A stretch of DNA of 55,037 bases from a virus, in IMG/VR virus record IMGVR_UViG_3300032223_002281, positions 1-55,037 of that record; one strand, given 5' to 3'. The notes below the pieces were generated by a model. That model ran no database searches. It was given only the letters and a program-made list of their open reading frames with translations, and was not told the origin of the DNA. A program made the translations under genes and the position numbers. Below are positions 45,617 to 52,252 of this stretch, piece by piece (within the stretch, counting starts at the first letter, position 1; every line of letters begins with the position of its first letter).

Positions 45617-46373
45617 AAGATCCATTTATCGTATCAATAACAATTGATATCAAATCTGGTTCTCTAGGTGTTTCATCAAAATATTTTTTAAGTTCTAACA
45701 GTGTTCCACGAACTACTTTTTCATTTGGTTTAGTTAAGTTATAACACAAAACCGCTTTTCTTTCTGCACCCAATATACCTAGCGCTTCTGATAAAAACTC
45801 TGGTATTTCAGTGTGATAGTTTGGTTTTCCATCTTTGCTTCTTTGTAAATTCCTTAACACAAATACCATTGGAGCATGCAGGTGCCGTCTTTCAAGTAAA
45901 TATTTCATTCTATCTTCTTTGGTAAAAGGCAAAAAAGATTCAAATGAAAAATTATGCATGCATCCAGCAACAGCAACCGCTGCTATAGCAACTGAAGGAC
46001 CAGGTGTAGCAGTGACTTCAAATCCATTGGCGATGGCTGTTTTTGTAATAAGTTCTCCTGGATCTGCAATCCCAGGCATCCCATCATCAGATATTACATA
46101 AACATCTTCACCAGATTCTAGTAATGCAATAATTTTATCCATGTTTTCTAATTCATAAGATTTTCCTGCTTCTCCACCATTTGAGTCCATCTCAATAGAT
46201 ATGATATTTACATCAGGTCTTTGCATGCCAAGAGCAGGCCAAATATTTTCAAACGCTTCTTCTCTTTCAATTACAATGTTTTTAGCATTTTTAATATATT
46301 TGTATGCTCTTACTGACATGTCTTCCCAGTTTCCAATTGGCATACCAACTAAATACAATTTTCCTTTATTCAT
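45606..46373 (-). CDS. RsmI-like tetrapyrrole-methylase-family protein
   Basis: A 255-residue protein. LYLVGMPIGNWEDMSVRAYK, ISDDGMPGIADPGELI and VTATPGPSVAIAAVAVAG match the signature segments of RsmI, the 16S rRNA ribose methyltransferase acting at C1402 (canonical TPIGNLxD, SDAGTPxISDPG, PGPSA). FSFESFLPFTKEDRMKYL corresponds to the G-F-x-P turn. The C-terminal part is divergent. Known phage homologues are rare. Overlaps the upstream SGNH gene by eight bases. Confidence 0.75.
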   Translation of the reverse strand: MNKGKLYLVGMPIGNWEDMSVRAYKYIKNAKNIVIEREEAFENIWPALGMQRPDVNIISIEMDSNGGEAGKSYELENMDKIIALLESGEDVYVISDDGMPGIADPGELITKTAIANGFEVTATPGPSVAIAAVAVAGCMHNFSFESFLPFTKEDRMKYLLERRHLHAPMVFVLRNLQRSKDGKPNYHTEIPEFLSEALGILGAERKAVLCYNLTKPNEKVVRGTLLELKKYFDETPREPDLISIVIDTINGSFNV

Positions 46374-47334
46374 TAAAGATTAGTCCTTTTTTAATTAATT
46401 CATCTTTAAAACTTTTATACCAAAGTTCTTGTGCTATTTTTCCAGGATGACCATCTCTAAAACTGATATCATCTTTTGCTAATTTACCGTCAGGTCTAAC
46501 AATCTCTATAGTATTTTTATTAAATCTATATGCTTCAAAATATGTTGAATTAAAAAAGTTAGAGTTTGCAATGTTTTTATGTTCTTCTTTATCCCAAGTT
46601 GTCCACAAAAGTTTTGTTCCAACAGATTCACAATAAGCAATAAATAATGACATGGCAGATGCCCAATTTGGAAAAACAGCATGATGTTCTTGTCTCCAAT
46701 TTATAGGACTATATTCAACTTCATTTCTTTGCACATACTTCCACCTTATTTCAGATTCTTGCCATTCGTAATACCTTAATAAATTAGGGTGTAATACAAA
46801 ATAATAATCAGGTGCTCCATATTTTTCTACATAGACTTTAAAATTTAAAAATATTTGATGCCAACCATAACCACCTTTTGCAATACTAAAAAATCCACTG
46901 GTTTTAGTATGTTTAGATATATCTTTATATAATAAATAAGACCAGTTATCTTCAATATTTGAACCTACGCCTTCAGTATTTGAGCAACCGCCAAATAACA
47001 AATGCAAACCACCATGATCTTTTTTAAAATGATCAGATCTAAACAACTCATTATTAAATGAATAAGTAACTTCCCAATCTTCTTTTCCTTCTTGAATTCT
47101 TTCTGGTGGAATATGATTAAATATATAATAACCGTCTATATTTTTATAAATATACTTTTTATTTGTATCTGTTTCATCTCTTTTAATGATAGAAAAAACA
47201 AAGTTAGGAGAATCAATATCTCTTATCCACATAGTGTTAAACTTATTGGGATCAATAGTATCAAAAGGCTCTTTTAGTTTTGCCTCATTGTCTTTTATTA
47301 CAAATGTTGTTGATGATAAACTATCTTTATTCAT
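46366..47334 (-). CDS. SGNH-hydrolase-like protein
   Basis: A 322-residue protein. LLFGGCSNTEGVG holds the block I Ser (118), SIAKGGYGWHQI the block II Gly, FVLHPNLLRYYEWQ the block III position (Asn), and RDGHPGKIAQELWY the catalytic Asp/His. It has the same overall plan as the 13031 protein. GGGAG lies before the ATG; an eight-codon ORF preceded by TATACT overlaps the start. Candidate acyl-sugar esterase or transferase. Confidence 0.7.
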   Translation of the reverse strand: MNKDSLSSTTFVIKDNEAKLKEPFDTIDPNKFNTMWIRDIDSPNFVFSIIKRDETDTNKKYIYKNIDGYYIFNHIPPERIQEGKEDWEVTYSFNNELFRSDHFKKDHGGLHLLFGGCSNTEGVGSNIEDNWSYLLYKDISKHTKTSGFFSIAKGGYGWHQIFLNFKVYVEKYGAPDYYFVLHPNLLRYYEWQESEIRWKYVQRNEVEYSPINWRQEHHAVFPNWASAMSLFIAYCESVGTKLLWTTWDKEEHKNIANSNFFNSTYFEAYRFNKNTIEIVRPDGKLAKDDISFRDGHPGKIAQELWYKSFKDELIKKGLIFNE

Positions 47335-47386
47335 TATAACTCCCGTAGTTCATTTTAATAAGTATAGCATATGGTACAATTATTGC

Positions 47387-47467
47387 ATGATAAAAAAAAT
47401 TATTAAATGGTATAAAATTAAAAAAGCAGTAAAAGAAATTAATAAACCAAAAAAATATATATATTAA
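47387..47467 (+). CDS. 26-residue basic peptide, leaderless
   Basis: MIKKIIKWYKIKKAVKEINK then PKKYIY: 11 lysines in 26 residues. It would form an amphipathic cationic helix. TACAAT lies six bases before the ATG, as in the other leaderless cassettes. It could be an antimicrobial-like or nucleic-acid-binding micro-protein; chance in AT-rich DNA is possible. Confidence 0.45.
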   Translation: MIKKIIKWYKIKKAVKEINKPKKYIY

Positions 47468-47614
47468 TTAGCGTTCTGATTTTGGTTTTAGTTGTGTTGT
47501 TTTAACATAATAAGGTTCTATTTTTGCTTTTATAGTACCATCTTTACGAATTTTTACAATCCAACCATCTTTAATTACAGTATCATTAAAAGATTGCGCT
47601 TTTCTTTTTGGCAT
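47468..47614 (-). CDS. 48-residue basic small protein
   Basis: MPKRKAQSFNDTVIKDGWIV, then KIRKDGTIKAKIEPYYVKTT. Start at 47614, two bases after the upstream stop. The content (DGWIVKIRKDGTIKAKI) suggests a small beta hairpin with nucleic-acid affinity. It ends one base from the basic peptide gene on the other strand. Confidence 0.55.
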   Translation of the reverse strand: MPKRKAQSFNDTVIKDGWIVKIRKDGTIKAKIEPYYVKTTQLKPKSER

Positions 47615-47615
47615 T

Positions 47616-48335
47616 TTATAACTCGTATTTTTTTCTGGTTGGTTTAATGTTTCTAAAATTAAAGAAAGAATCTGATTTCTTCCAATCATCTGGCAGATTT
47701 GCTGTTAAACCTAGTGCTGCTGCTCTTCTTTTTATATGAGCCTTTGCTGCTTCAGGATTTTTTGCTCTTCCATAAAGCCTAATAGCATTAGCAAGATCTT
47801 TTGCATTTGCAATTGGAAATGATCCATCTGGCATTGCTGCTCCAGAAGAAGCCATTGCCCGTCTTTGATGAGTATTGAAATCTCTTTTGCCTAACTCAGA
47901 GTTTTGAGTTTCCATATCTTGACCACAATCTGGACAAGAAGCACAGTTTGTATTTAGCATCATACATGTTTCACAATCGCATCCATCATATTCTGGTGTT
48001 TGATATGTTGGTGTTGGCAATATTTCATTGTCTGATTTTATAGTCCAAATATCAACAACTCTTTTATCATGTACTCCTCCGCCAACTTGTCTTCCAAAAT
48101 TTAACATATACTGTGGTCGTTTCATTCCTACACTTGGATTAATAGATGAAGATGGGCTTGCAGGAGTTGGATCTGTTGCTATTGGATTATAAGCAACATC
48201 CATTGGCGTATCTGCTTTTTTTGATGGAATACAATTTGGAACCATTTTTCCACCTTGTCTTTTCATTCCACGTTGAACGTACCCTTCCCAACAGGGATCA
48301 TTTTTAGAAATTGGTTCTGGACAACAAGATGACAT
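47616..48335 (-). CDS. Virion-type protein with DUF6582-like C-terminal domain
   Basis: A 239-residue protein. PCWEGYVQRGMKRQGGKMVP followed by NCIP is a short motif common in phage proteins near capsid genes. The C-terminal DGSFPIANAKDLANAIRLYG with KAHIKRRAAALGL and LPDDW is the domain often fused to head maturation proteases and portal-associated proteins. The middle has a six-Cys segment (CDCETCMMLN, CASCPDC). Probably packaged or head-associated. It overlaps the Dps start by one base. Confidence 0.65.
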   Translation of the reverse strand: MSSCCPEPISKNDPCWEGYVQRGMKRQGGKMVPNCIPSKKADTPMDVAYNPIATDPTPASPSSSINPSVGMKRPQYMLNFGRQVGGGVHDKRVVDIWTIKSDNEILPTPTYQTPEYDGCDCETCMMLNTNCASCPDCGQDMETQNSELGKRDFNTHQRRAMASSGAAMPDGSFPIANAKDLANAIRLYGRAKNPEAAKAHIKRRAAALGLTANLPDDWKKSDSFFNFRNIKPTRKKYEL

Positions 48336-48790
48336 TACTCATTCTCCACATTTTTAAGTGAAGCACGTAACTGCCAATTCCATTTTTGTAATGCTGTTTG
48401 ACGATCTGCTAAGAAATTAGCCACACCATTTTGTTTTATTTCTGTAGCAACATCAAAATATTGTACATACTTTGCAATTGCAATATCAAAAGAATCGCAA
48501 AGATCTGCAATCATTGACATTGGATCAGAAGTAACTTGAGTTTCTGGAATAGAACTGAGTGCAGCCAAGCGAGAAAGGGCAAATGGTGCGTAAGAGTTCA
48601 CATCAATCATACGAATCCATTCAGCAAAAGTATCAATTGAATCATCAAGATCTTCATAGATTTCTAATAATTTTTCATGCCATTCAGGAAAATCTTCTCC
48701 TTCAACATTCCAGTGGTATCCGTGTGCTTTAAATTTAAGAGCCACCGCATCTGCTGTAAGTCCTTTTAGCGCATCAACTAGTTCATTCAT
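48335..48790 (-). CDS. dps: Dps-like ferritin
   Basis: A 151-residue protein. KFKAHGYHWNVEGEDFPEWH followed by LDDSIDTFAEWIR carries the Dps ferroxidase pattern (His in HWNV, His in EWHEK, D-x3-E). Dps dodecamers oxidise and store iron and protect DNA from oxidative damage. TATAAT lies six bases before the ATG. In a genome with ten iron-dependent oxygenases, an iron-handling role is tempting but unproven. Confidence 0.8.
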   Translation of the reverse strand: MNELVDALKGLTADAVALKFKAHGYHWNVEGEDFPEWHEKLLEIYEDLDDSIDTFAEWIRMIDVNSYAPFALSRLAALSSIPETQVTSDPMSMIADLCDSFDIAIAKYVQYFDVATEIKQNGVANFLADRQTALQKWNWQLRASLKNVENE

Positions 48791-48814
48791 GATTTAATTA
48801 TACCACGTTGTTTG

Positions 48815-48885
48815 CTTCTCATCATGGATTCGAACCACGATTCTCGCCTCCAAAGGGCGATGTCTTGCCGTTAGACGAATGAGAA
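48815..48885 (-). tRNA. tRNA-Gln (TTG)
   Basis: Acceptor TTCTCAT/ATGAGAA, D-stem GTCT/AGAC, anticodon stem TCGCC/GGCGA with loop CTTTGGA, T-stem CGTGG/CCATG with TTCGAAT. Discriminator G, no CCA. Confidence 0.9.
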
Positions 48886-48889
48886 TTGG

Positions 48890-48963
48890 TAGGGCAGGTG
48901 GGACTTGAACCCACGACAACCACCTTATAAGAGTGGTGCTCTAACCAACTGAACTACTGCCCT
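48890..48963 (-). tRNA. tRNA-Ile (TAT)
   Basis: Acceptor AGGGCAG/CTGCCCT, D-stem GTTC/GAGC, anticodon stem CCACT/GGTGG with loop CTTATAA, T-stem GTGGG/CCCAC with TTCAAGT. Discriminator A. Reads AUA directly. Most bacteria use a modified CAU anticodon for AUA, so a UAU tRNA is a special supplement. Confidence 0.9.
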
Positions 48964-49097
48964 TGGTTTACGCACCAAATAATACCATCACGCATTTCTT
49001 GATGAGTTTCCCAAAAGTCTGAATCATTGGAATCATCTAAACATTTCATGCAAGTTTTAATATTATTGTTTGATGCGTCAATAAAATCAGAACGCAT
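48954..49097 (-). CDS. 47-residue small protein running into tRNA-Ile
   Basis: MRSDFIDASNNNIKTCMKCL, then SDFWETHQEMRDGIIWCVNQ. C-x2-C suggests a metal site. Its ATG overlaps the upstream stop (TAATG) and its stop codon lies in the 5' acceptor strand of tRNA-Ile, so the mRNA and tRNA share ten bases. Confidence 0.6.
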   Translation of the reverse strand: MRSDFIDASNNNIKTCMKCLDDSNDSDFWETHQEMRDGIIWCVNQGQ

Positions 49098-49186
49098 TAG
49101 TCTTGATCTACTTTATATGTCATTGCTATATAGCATGCAACGTACCCCATTATAAAAGCGGGTATTAAAAACAGTGCGTGAATCAT
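49097..49186 (-). CDS. 29-residue membrane micro-protein
   Basis: MIHALFLIPAFIMGYVACYI, AMTYKVDQD: one membrane span. AAAGGAG lies five bases before the ATG, and a consensus promoter lies at 49211-49239. Coupled to the next small gene. Confidence 0.6.
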   Translation of the reverse strand: MIHALFLIPAFIMGYVACYIAMTYKVDQD

Positions 49187-49210
49187 AATTCTCCTTTATT
49201 GTATATTACT

Positions 49211-49239
49211 ATTATAGACTATAACAGTTATGCTGTCAA
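49211..49239 (-). promoter_or_regulatory. Consensus promoter for small genes and tRNAs
   Basis: On the minus strand TTGACA, 17 bases, TATAAT: a perfect match to the vegetative promoter. It lies inside the 3' end of the HNH gene and probably drives two small genes and tRNA-Ile and tRNA-Gln as one transcript. Confidence 0.85.
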
Positions 49240-49494
49240 TCTATTATGAGTTCTTATCCTATGGCAATTTGCACAAACAACTTCACATTTTGCAATTTCT
49301 TTTTTAATTGCTGACCAAGAAAAACCATCATGAATCATTCTTGATATATTATATTTTTTATCTCTTAAATGGTCAAAATCTAAAACTATATGATTTGATT
49401 CTCCGCAATCAACGCATCCAGAATCTTCTTTAATCTTAGCAAGTTTCTTTTTATATTCTTGCTTATTATAAGTTTCTAACTCTTTGTTAGTCAT
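49228..49494 (-). CDS. HNH endonuclease
   Basis: An 88-residue protein starting at ATG 49494, seven bases after a TATAAT box. CVDCGESNHIVLDFDHLRDK, then CANCHRIRTHNR, give the HNH zinc finger: C-x2-C, the catalytic His in DFDH, and C-x2-CH. Small free-standing HNH proteins in phages act as homing or packaging-linked nucleases. A strong inverted repeat lies just upstream. Confidence 0.8.
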   Translation of the reverse strand: MTNKELETYNKQEYKKKLAKIKEDSGCVDCGESNHIVLDFDHLRDKKYNISRMIHDGFSWSAIKKEIAKCEVVCANCHRIRTHNRLTA

Positions 49495-49523
49495 TAATAT
49501 TATTATACCGCTAAATATTAAGA

Positions 49524-49641
49524 GCCTCACGTAGGCAATTCAAGCACTATGGCCCAGGTCATATAGAATAGGTAACTAAGTCCATCCTAAGGTCCTACGT
49601 GAGGCATGCCAGATATTTATTGTCGCTGTCTCCCCCGACAA
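49524..49641. ncRNA. Candidate structured element: long stem plus hairpin
   Basis: GCCTCACGTAGG (49524-49535) and CCTACGTGAGGC (49594-49605) form a perfect 12-pair stem enclosing 58 bases. ATTGTCG and CGACAAT (49619-49642) form a second stem with a ten-base loop. On the minus strand that loop reads GGGGAGACAG. No open frame is present. It lies between the sulfotransferase stop and the HNH promoter. It may be an RNA, a recombination site or an unusual terminator. Confidence 0.45.
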
Positions 49642-49646
49642 TTAAA

Positions 49647-50354
49647 TTATACCAGAAGTTGTTTAAAAAGCCAATCACCATCTACAGGTGATGGATTGTA
49701 GGTTTCCATATCGTACTCTGGGAATATCTTTTTAACCTCTGATGCTATCTCTTGAGATACAATCGTTTTCCATAAGTTAGGATCTCCAAGAAATACTATG
49801 CCATCATTGTACTTCTTTTTACTCTTTTCAATATCTTTTAAGACAACCTTGGCTCCAACATAATCGCTAAGCCTATGTAATTCTTCTGTATTGCCTAAAA
49901 CTAGTTTATCAAAACTAAAGCATTCTCCGTGCTTAGACCAATCTGAGGTGATCTCCCTGTAACTAGAAAACTGTCTACTACCAATATAAGACAAGAACTG
50001 CTCTGAATTTGGTAGCATAGTCTTAAATAAATCAAAATTAAACATCTTGTTATCTGGCCAGTCAGGTGAAAAGCCTCTGTTGTGCATAAACAAAATAGAA
50101 AGTGCTTGACCAATAGGATGTCTTTCTGTTGTAATTATTTTATTTAACTTAGCAAATTCAAATAATCTTTCATCATTGTTATGTGCATGAATTCCTATCA
50201 CAGCATTTGATCTATTTTTTACCGTTGGATTATCCCAAAAATTTTTATCATATTTTGTAAAACGTGTTGAATAGGATTTAGTTGCAAAGCCAATTGAGTC
50301 TACAAGTAGATGAGTTCCACATCTAGGTGGTGTTGATATAAAAAAACCAGGCAT
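49647..50354 (-). CDS. Sulfotransferase-like P-loop protein
   Basis: A 235-residue protein. FFISTPPRCGTHLLVDSI is the phosphosulfate-binding loop, IITTERHPIGQALS the second binding strand, and the C-terminal half contains VVLKDIEKSKKKYNDGIVFL. Only the two binding motifs are shared with the 37669 protein. TATACT lies six bases before the ATG and is divergent, 24 bases away, to the oxygenase promoter. Confidence 0.75.
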   Translation of the reverse strand: MPGFFISTPPRCGTHLLVDSIGFATKSYSTRFTKYDKNFWDNPTVKNRSNAVIGIHAHNNDERLFEFAKLNKIITTERHPIGQALSILFMHNRGFSPDWPDNKMFNFDLFKTMLPNSEQFLSYIGSRQFSSYREITSDWSKHGECFSFDKLVLGNTEELHRLSDYVGAKVVLKDIEKSKKKYNDGIVFLGDPNLWKTIVSQEIASEVKKIFPEYDMETYNPSPVDGDWLFKQLLV

Positions 50355-50410
50355 ATAAAAAGTATACCAGAAACACCTATGGTATAATTATTATGAGCAA
50401 AGGAAGTGTT

Positions 50411-51112
50411 ATGGATCAAGTTAGATTAGACAATGCAAAACGTGGTGTCACAGTAGATAACAAGGGAAACGAATTTTCTTTTACATCACCTATTCCTGGT
50501 GTACATATTTATGATAACATCTGGCCAGATTCAGATGCATTTTTTGAAAAATTATTAACTCCAGAATTTTGGGAAACTAATAAAGATATTCCTGGAGCAA
50601 GAAAATGGGTACGTGAAGATTTTTTTGATGATGTAGAATACACAAAAGAAAATGGAAAGCAATCAGATACTTGTTGGGTTTATTCTTACCCAGAGGCAAA
50701 TGATGCCTTTAGAGATGTGGTAAATTCTTATGTATATCATTGGAACCTAGATCCAAGAAGTAGAGAAAGTCTTAGAATTTCTAGATTTTCAAATGGGGAG
50801 TTCTTTGGGGCACATGCAGATGATACATTTTCAACACCAAGAACTGTATCTTTAGTTTATTATCCAAATGATGACTATGAAGGTGGAGAACTAGAGTTTA
50901 TTCACTTTGGTGTAACAATCAAGCCTAAAGCAAAACAATTATTTATTTTTCCTTCTGGATATTCATATGAACATAGAATTACAGAGATTAAAAATGGAAA
51001 TCCAAGATGGACAATAGTTTCATTTTTAGAATTTGGCGATGATGCTGAAACAACACGCAGACGCAAAAACTTAGAATTTCCATATAAACCAATATTTAAA
51101 GAACTTTTTTAA
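50411..51112 (+). CDS. 2OG-Fe(II) oxygenase
   Basis: A 233-residue protein. HAD at 135-137, His188 in SYEHRITEIKNGNPRW and Arg199; DYEGGELEFIHFGVTIKPKAKQLFIFPS between. The start at 50411 is preferred, because AAAGGAAG lies just before it and the TATAAT box at 50383 is only four bases from an alternative ATG at 50393. Prolyl-hydroxylase-like. A bidirectional terminator follows. Confidence 0.85.
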   Translation: MDQVRLDNAKRGVTVDNKGNEFSFTSPIPGVHIYDNIWPDSDAFFEKLLTPEFWETNKDIPGARKWVREDFFDDVEYTKENGKQSDTCWVYSYPEANDAFRDVVNSYVYHWNLDPRSRESLRISRFSNGEFFGAHADDTFSTPRTVSLVYYPNDDYEGGELEFIHFGVTIKPKAKQLFIFPSGYSYEHRITEIKNGNPRWTIVSFLEFGDDAETTRRRKNLEFPYKPIFKELF

Positions 51113-51161
51113 ACAAAAAAATAGGCTAGAGGCGTTGTTTCCCCTAGCCTATTAATTTTTT
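51113..51161. terminator. Bidirectional terminator between convergent genes
   Basis: AATAGGCTAG (51120-51129) pairs with CTAGCCTATT (51144-51153), flanked by A-rich and T-rich tracts on both sides. It serves the oxygenase gene (plus) and the membrane protein gene (minus). Confidence 0.9.
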
Positions 51162-51162
51162 A

Positions 51163-51441
51163 TTACTTTTTAACTACAGCCTTCTTTGCTACTGTCTTTT
51201 TGGCAGGAGCCTTCTTGACTGTAACATTCTTAACTGCAGCATCAACTTCAGCAACTGCTGGAAGTCTTCCAAAAGCCTTATCGTTTGGATTAACTGCTCT
51301 TAATGCAACTGGTGCAAGCGCAGCAACCAAAGAATAAGCAAGCGTCTTAGGATCTGTTACACCAGACATATAAAGTGCAATTGCTGCACCCAATACTGAT
51401 CGTCCATATGATGCTAATAGTGCCTTCATCTTTTCATTCAT
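51163..51441 (-). CDS. Membrane protein with Lys/Ala-rich tail
   Basis: A 92-residue protein: an N-terminal helix (MNEKMKALLASYGRSVLGAA), hydrophobic segments to about residue 50, then a tail of AAVKNVTVKKAPAKKTVAKK type that resembles histone H1 or mycobacterial HupB tails. Such holin-like proteins are common in actinophages. AGGAGG lies six bases before the ATG. Last gene of the right-hand leftward operon. Confidence 0.7.
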   Translation of the reverse strand: MNEKMKALLASYGRSVLGAAIALYMSGVTDPKTLAYSLVAALAPVALRAVNPNDKAFGRLPAVAEVDAAVKNVTVKKAPAKKTVAKKAVVKK

Positions 51442-51451
51442 ATTATTCCTC

Positions 51452-51610
51452 CTAGGATATAACGTTTGTTAGTACTGTAAAACCAATCCATAAACCAATA
51501 ATTCCTGCGACTCCCGCAAAAACTGGTGGTGCTGGGACTGGCAATTTGAATGCTGCGAAAACTACGCCACATCCAAAACCTGTTAGTGTTGATAGTATTA
51601 CATCTTTCAT
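51452..51610 (-). CDS. 52-residue XapX-like membrane protein
   Basis: MKDVILSTLTGFGCGVVFAA, FKLPVPAPPVFAGVAGIIGL, WIGFTVLTNV. Two membrane spans with a PVPAPP(V/A) turn between them are characteristic of the XapX (DUF1427) family. Its ATG overlaps the upstream stop (ATGA). Role in phages unknown; possibly linked to lysis with the adjacent holin-like protein. Confidence 0.75.
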   Translation of the reverse strand: MKDVILSTLTGFGCGVVFAAFKLPVPAPPVFAGVAGIIGLWIGFTVLTNVIS

Positions 51611-52011
51611 TTAAAAAACTCCTCTTTTGGCAATAAAAATTTTAACTCTTCTATTGCATTGGCTAGTGTATCTATGTGTGTTTTATATGGCTCAATTTCC
51701 ATTGAACCAAATCTATTATGGTAGTCTATTGTAGACTCAGTGTCAGTTAAAACCTTATTAATTACTTTTTGAACATCTTCGATATAACCAAATGCCCAAT
51801 CTCTAGACTGTGTTACAAAATTTAAAAATCCTTCAGTCTTTTCAATGTGTTGACTATCTTTTTGATCAAGCAATGTTTTAAAAACTTGATTTTGTTGCAT
51901 AACATCAATCATTTGTGATTTTAACTTTGTATTTTTATTTTTAACTATTGTTAAATTAATTAAAATAAAAGCAAACATGGCAACAAATATAAAGACTACA
52001 AAGTAATCCAT
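51607..52011 (-). CDS. Membrane-anchored coiled-coil protein
   Basis: About 134 residues. One N-terminal membrane span (VVFIFVAMFAFILINLTIV) and a helical, charged cytoplasmic part (IEKTEGFLNFVTQSRDWAFGYI). The ATG at 52011 is chosen; GTG codons at 52023 or 52032 are alternatives. The repeated layout of a span followed by a coiled region recalls spanin- or holin-associated proteins, but no family was recognised. Confidence 0.6.
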   Translation of the reverse strand: MDYFVVFIFVAMFAFILINLTIVKNKNTKLKSQMIDVMQQNQVFKTLLDQKDSQHIEKTEGFLNFVTQSRDWAFGYIEDVQKVINKVLTDTESTIDYHNRFGSMEIEPYKTHIDTLANAIEELKFLLPKEEFFK

Positions 52012-52015
52012 AAAA

Positions 52016-52252
52016 CTATTCACTGACTCCACCCTCTCTAACTAGCATTACTACTGCACCATTATCTTCTAAAGCCTTTTTAACCTTTATCATATATTCT
52101 ACAGCATAAACCTTTTCTTCGCCAGTTAATTGCATAAAATCTTTTTCTTTTGCTAATACTGTTAAAAAAAATTCATCGTCTATAATGCTAACGCTAAATC
52201 TAGGTGGTGCAGGAATAGATCTAAAAGCCCTTTTCATTGAATCCGTATACAT
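52016..52252 (-). CDS. Hypothetical protein
   Basis: A 78-residue protein (MYTDSMKRAFRSIPAPPRFS) with VYAVEYMIKVKKALEDNGAV. Its ATG overlaps the upstream stop (TAATG). Mixed alpha/beta; no family recognised. Translated as part of the chain from 54701 to 51163. Confidence 0.55.
   Translation of the reverse strand: MYTDSMKRAFRSIPAPPRFSVSIIDDEFFLTVLAKEKDFMQLTGEEKVYAVEYMIKVKKALEDNGAVVMLVREGGVSE

Noticed and set aside
49524-49605. The 12-bp inverted repeat as a tRNA or as an intrinsic terminator
   Set aside because: No anticodon or T-arm can be formed, and no T-tract follows the stem on either strand.
49228-49641. HNH gene within a group I intron or inside an insertion sequence
   Set aside because: No interrupted gene, conserved intron core or transposase is visible.
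305-51112. Interpretation of the oxygenases as TET/JBP-type DNA base hydroxylases
   Set aside because: The visible motifs fit prolyl-hydroxylase-like and other phage 2OG groups, and no nucleobase synthesis genes are visible; DNA as substrate stays possible but unsupported.
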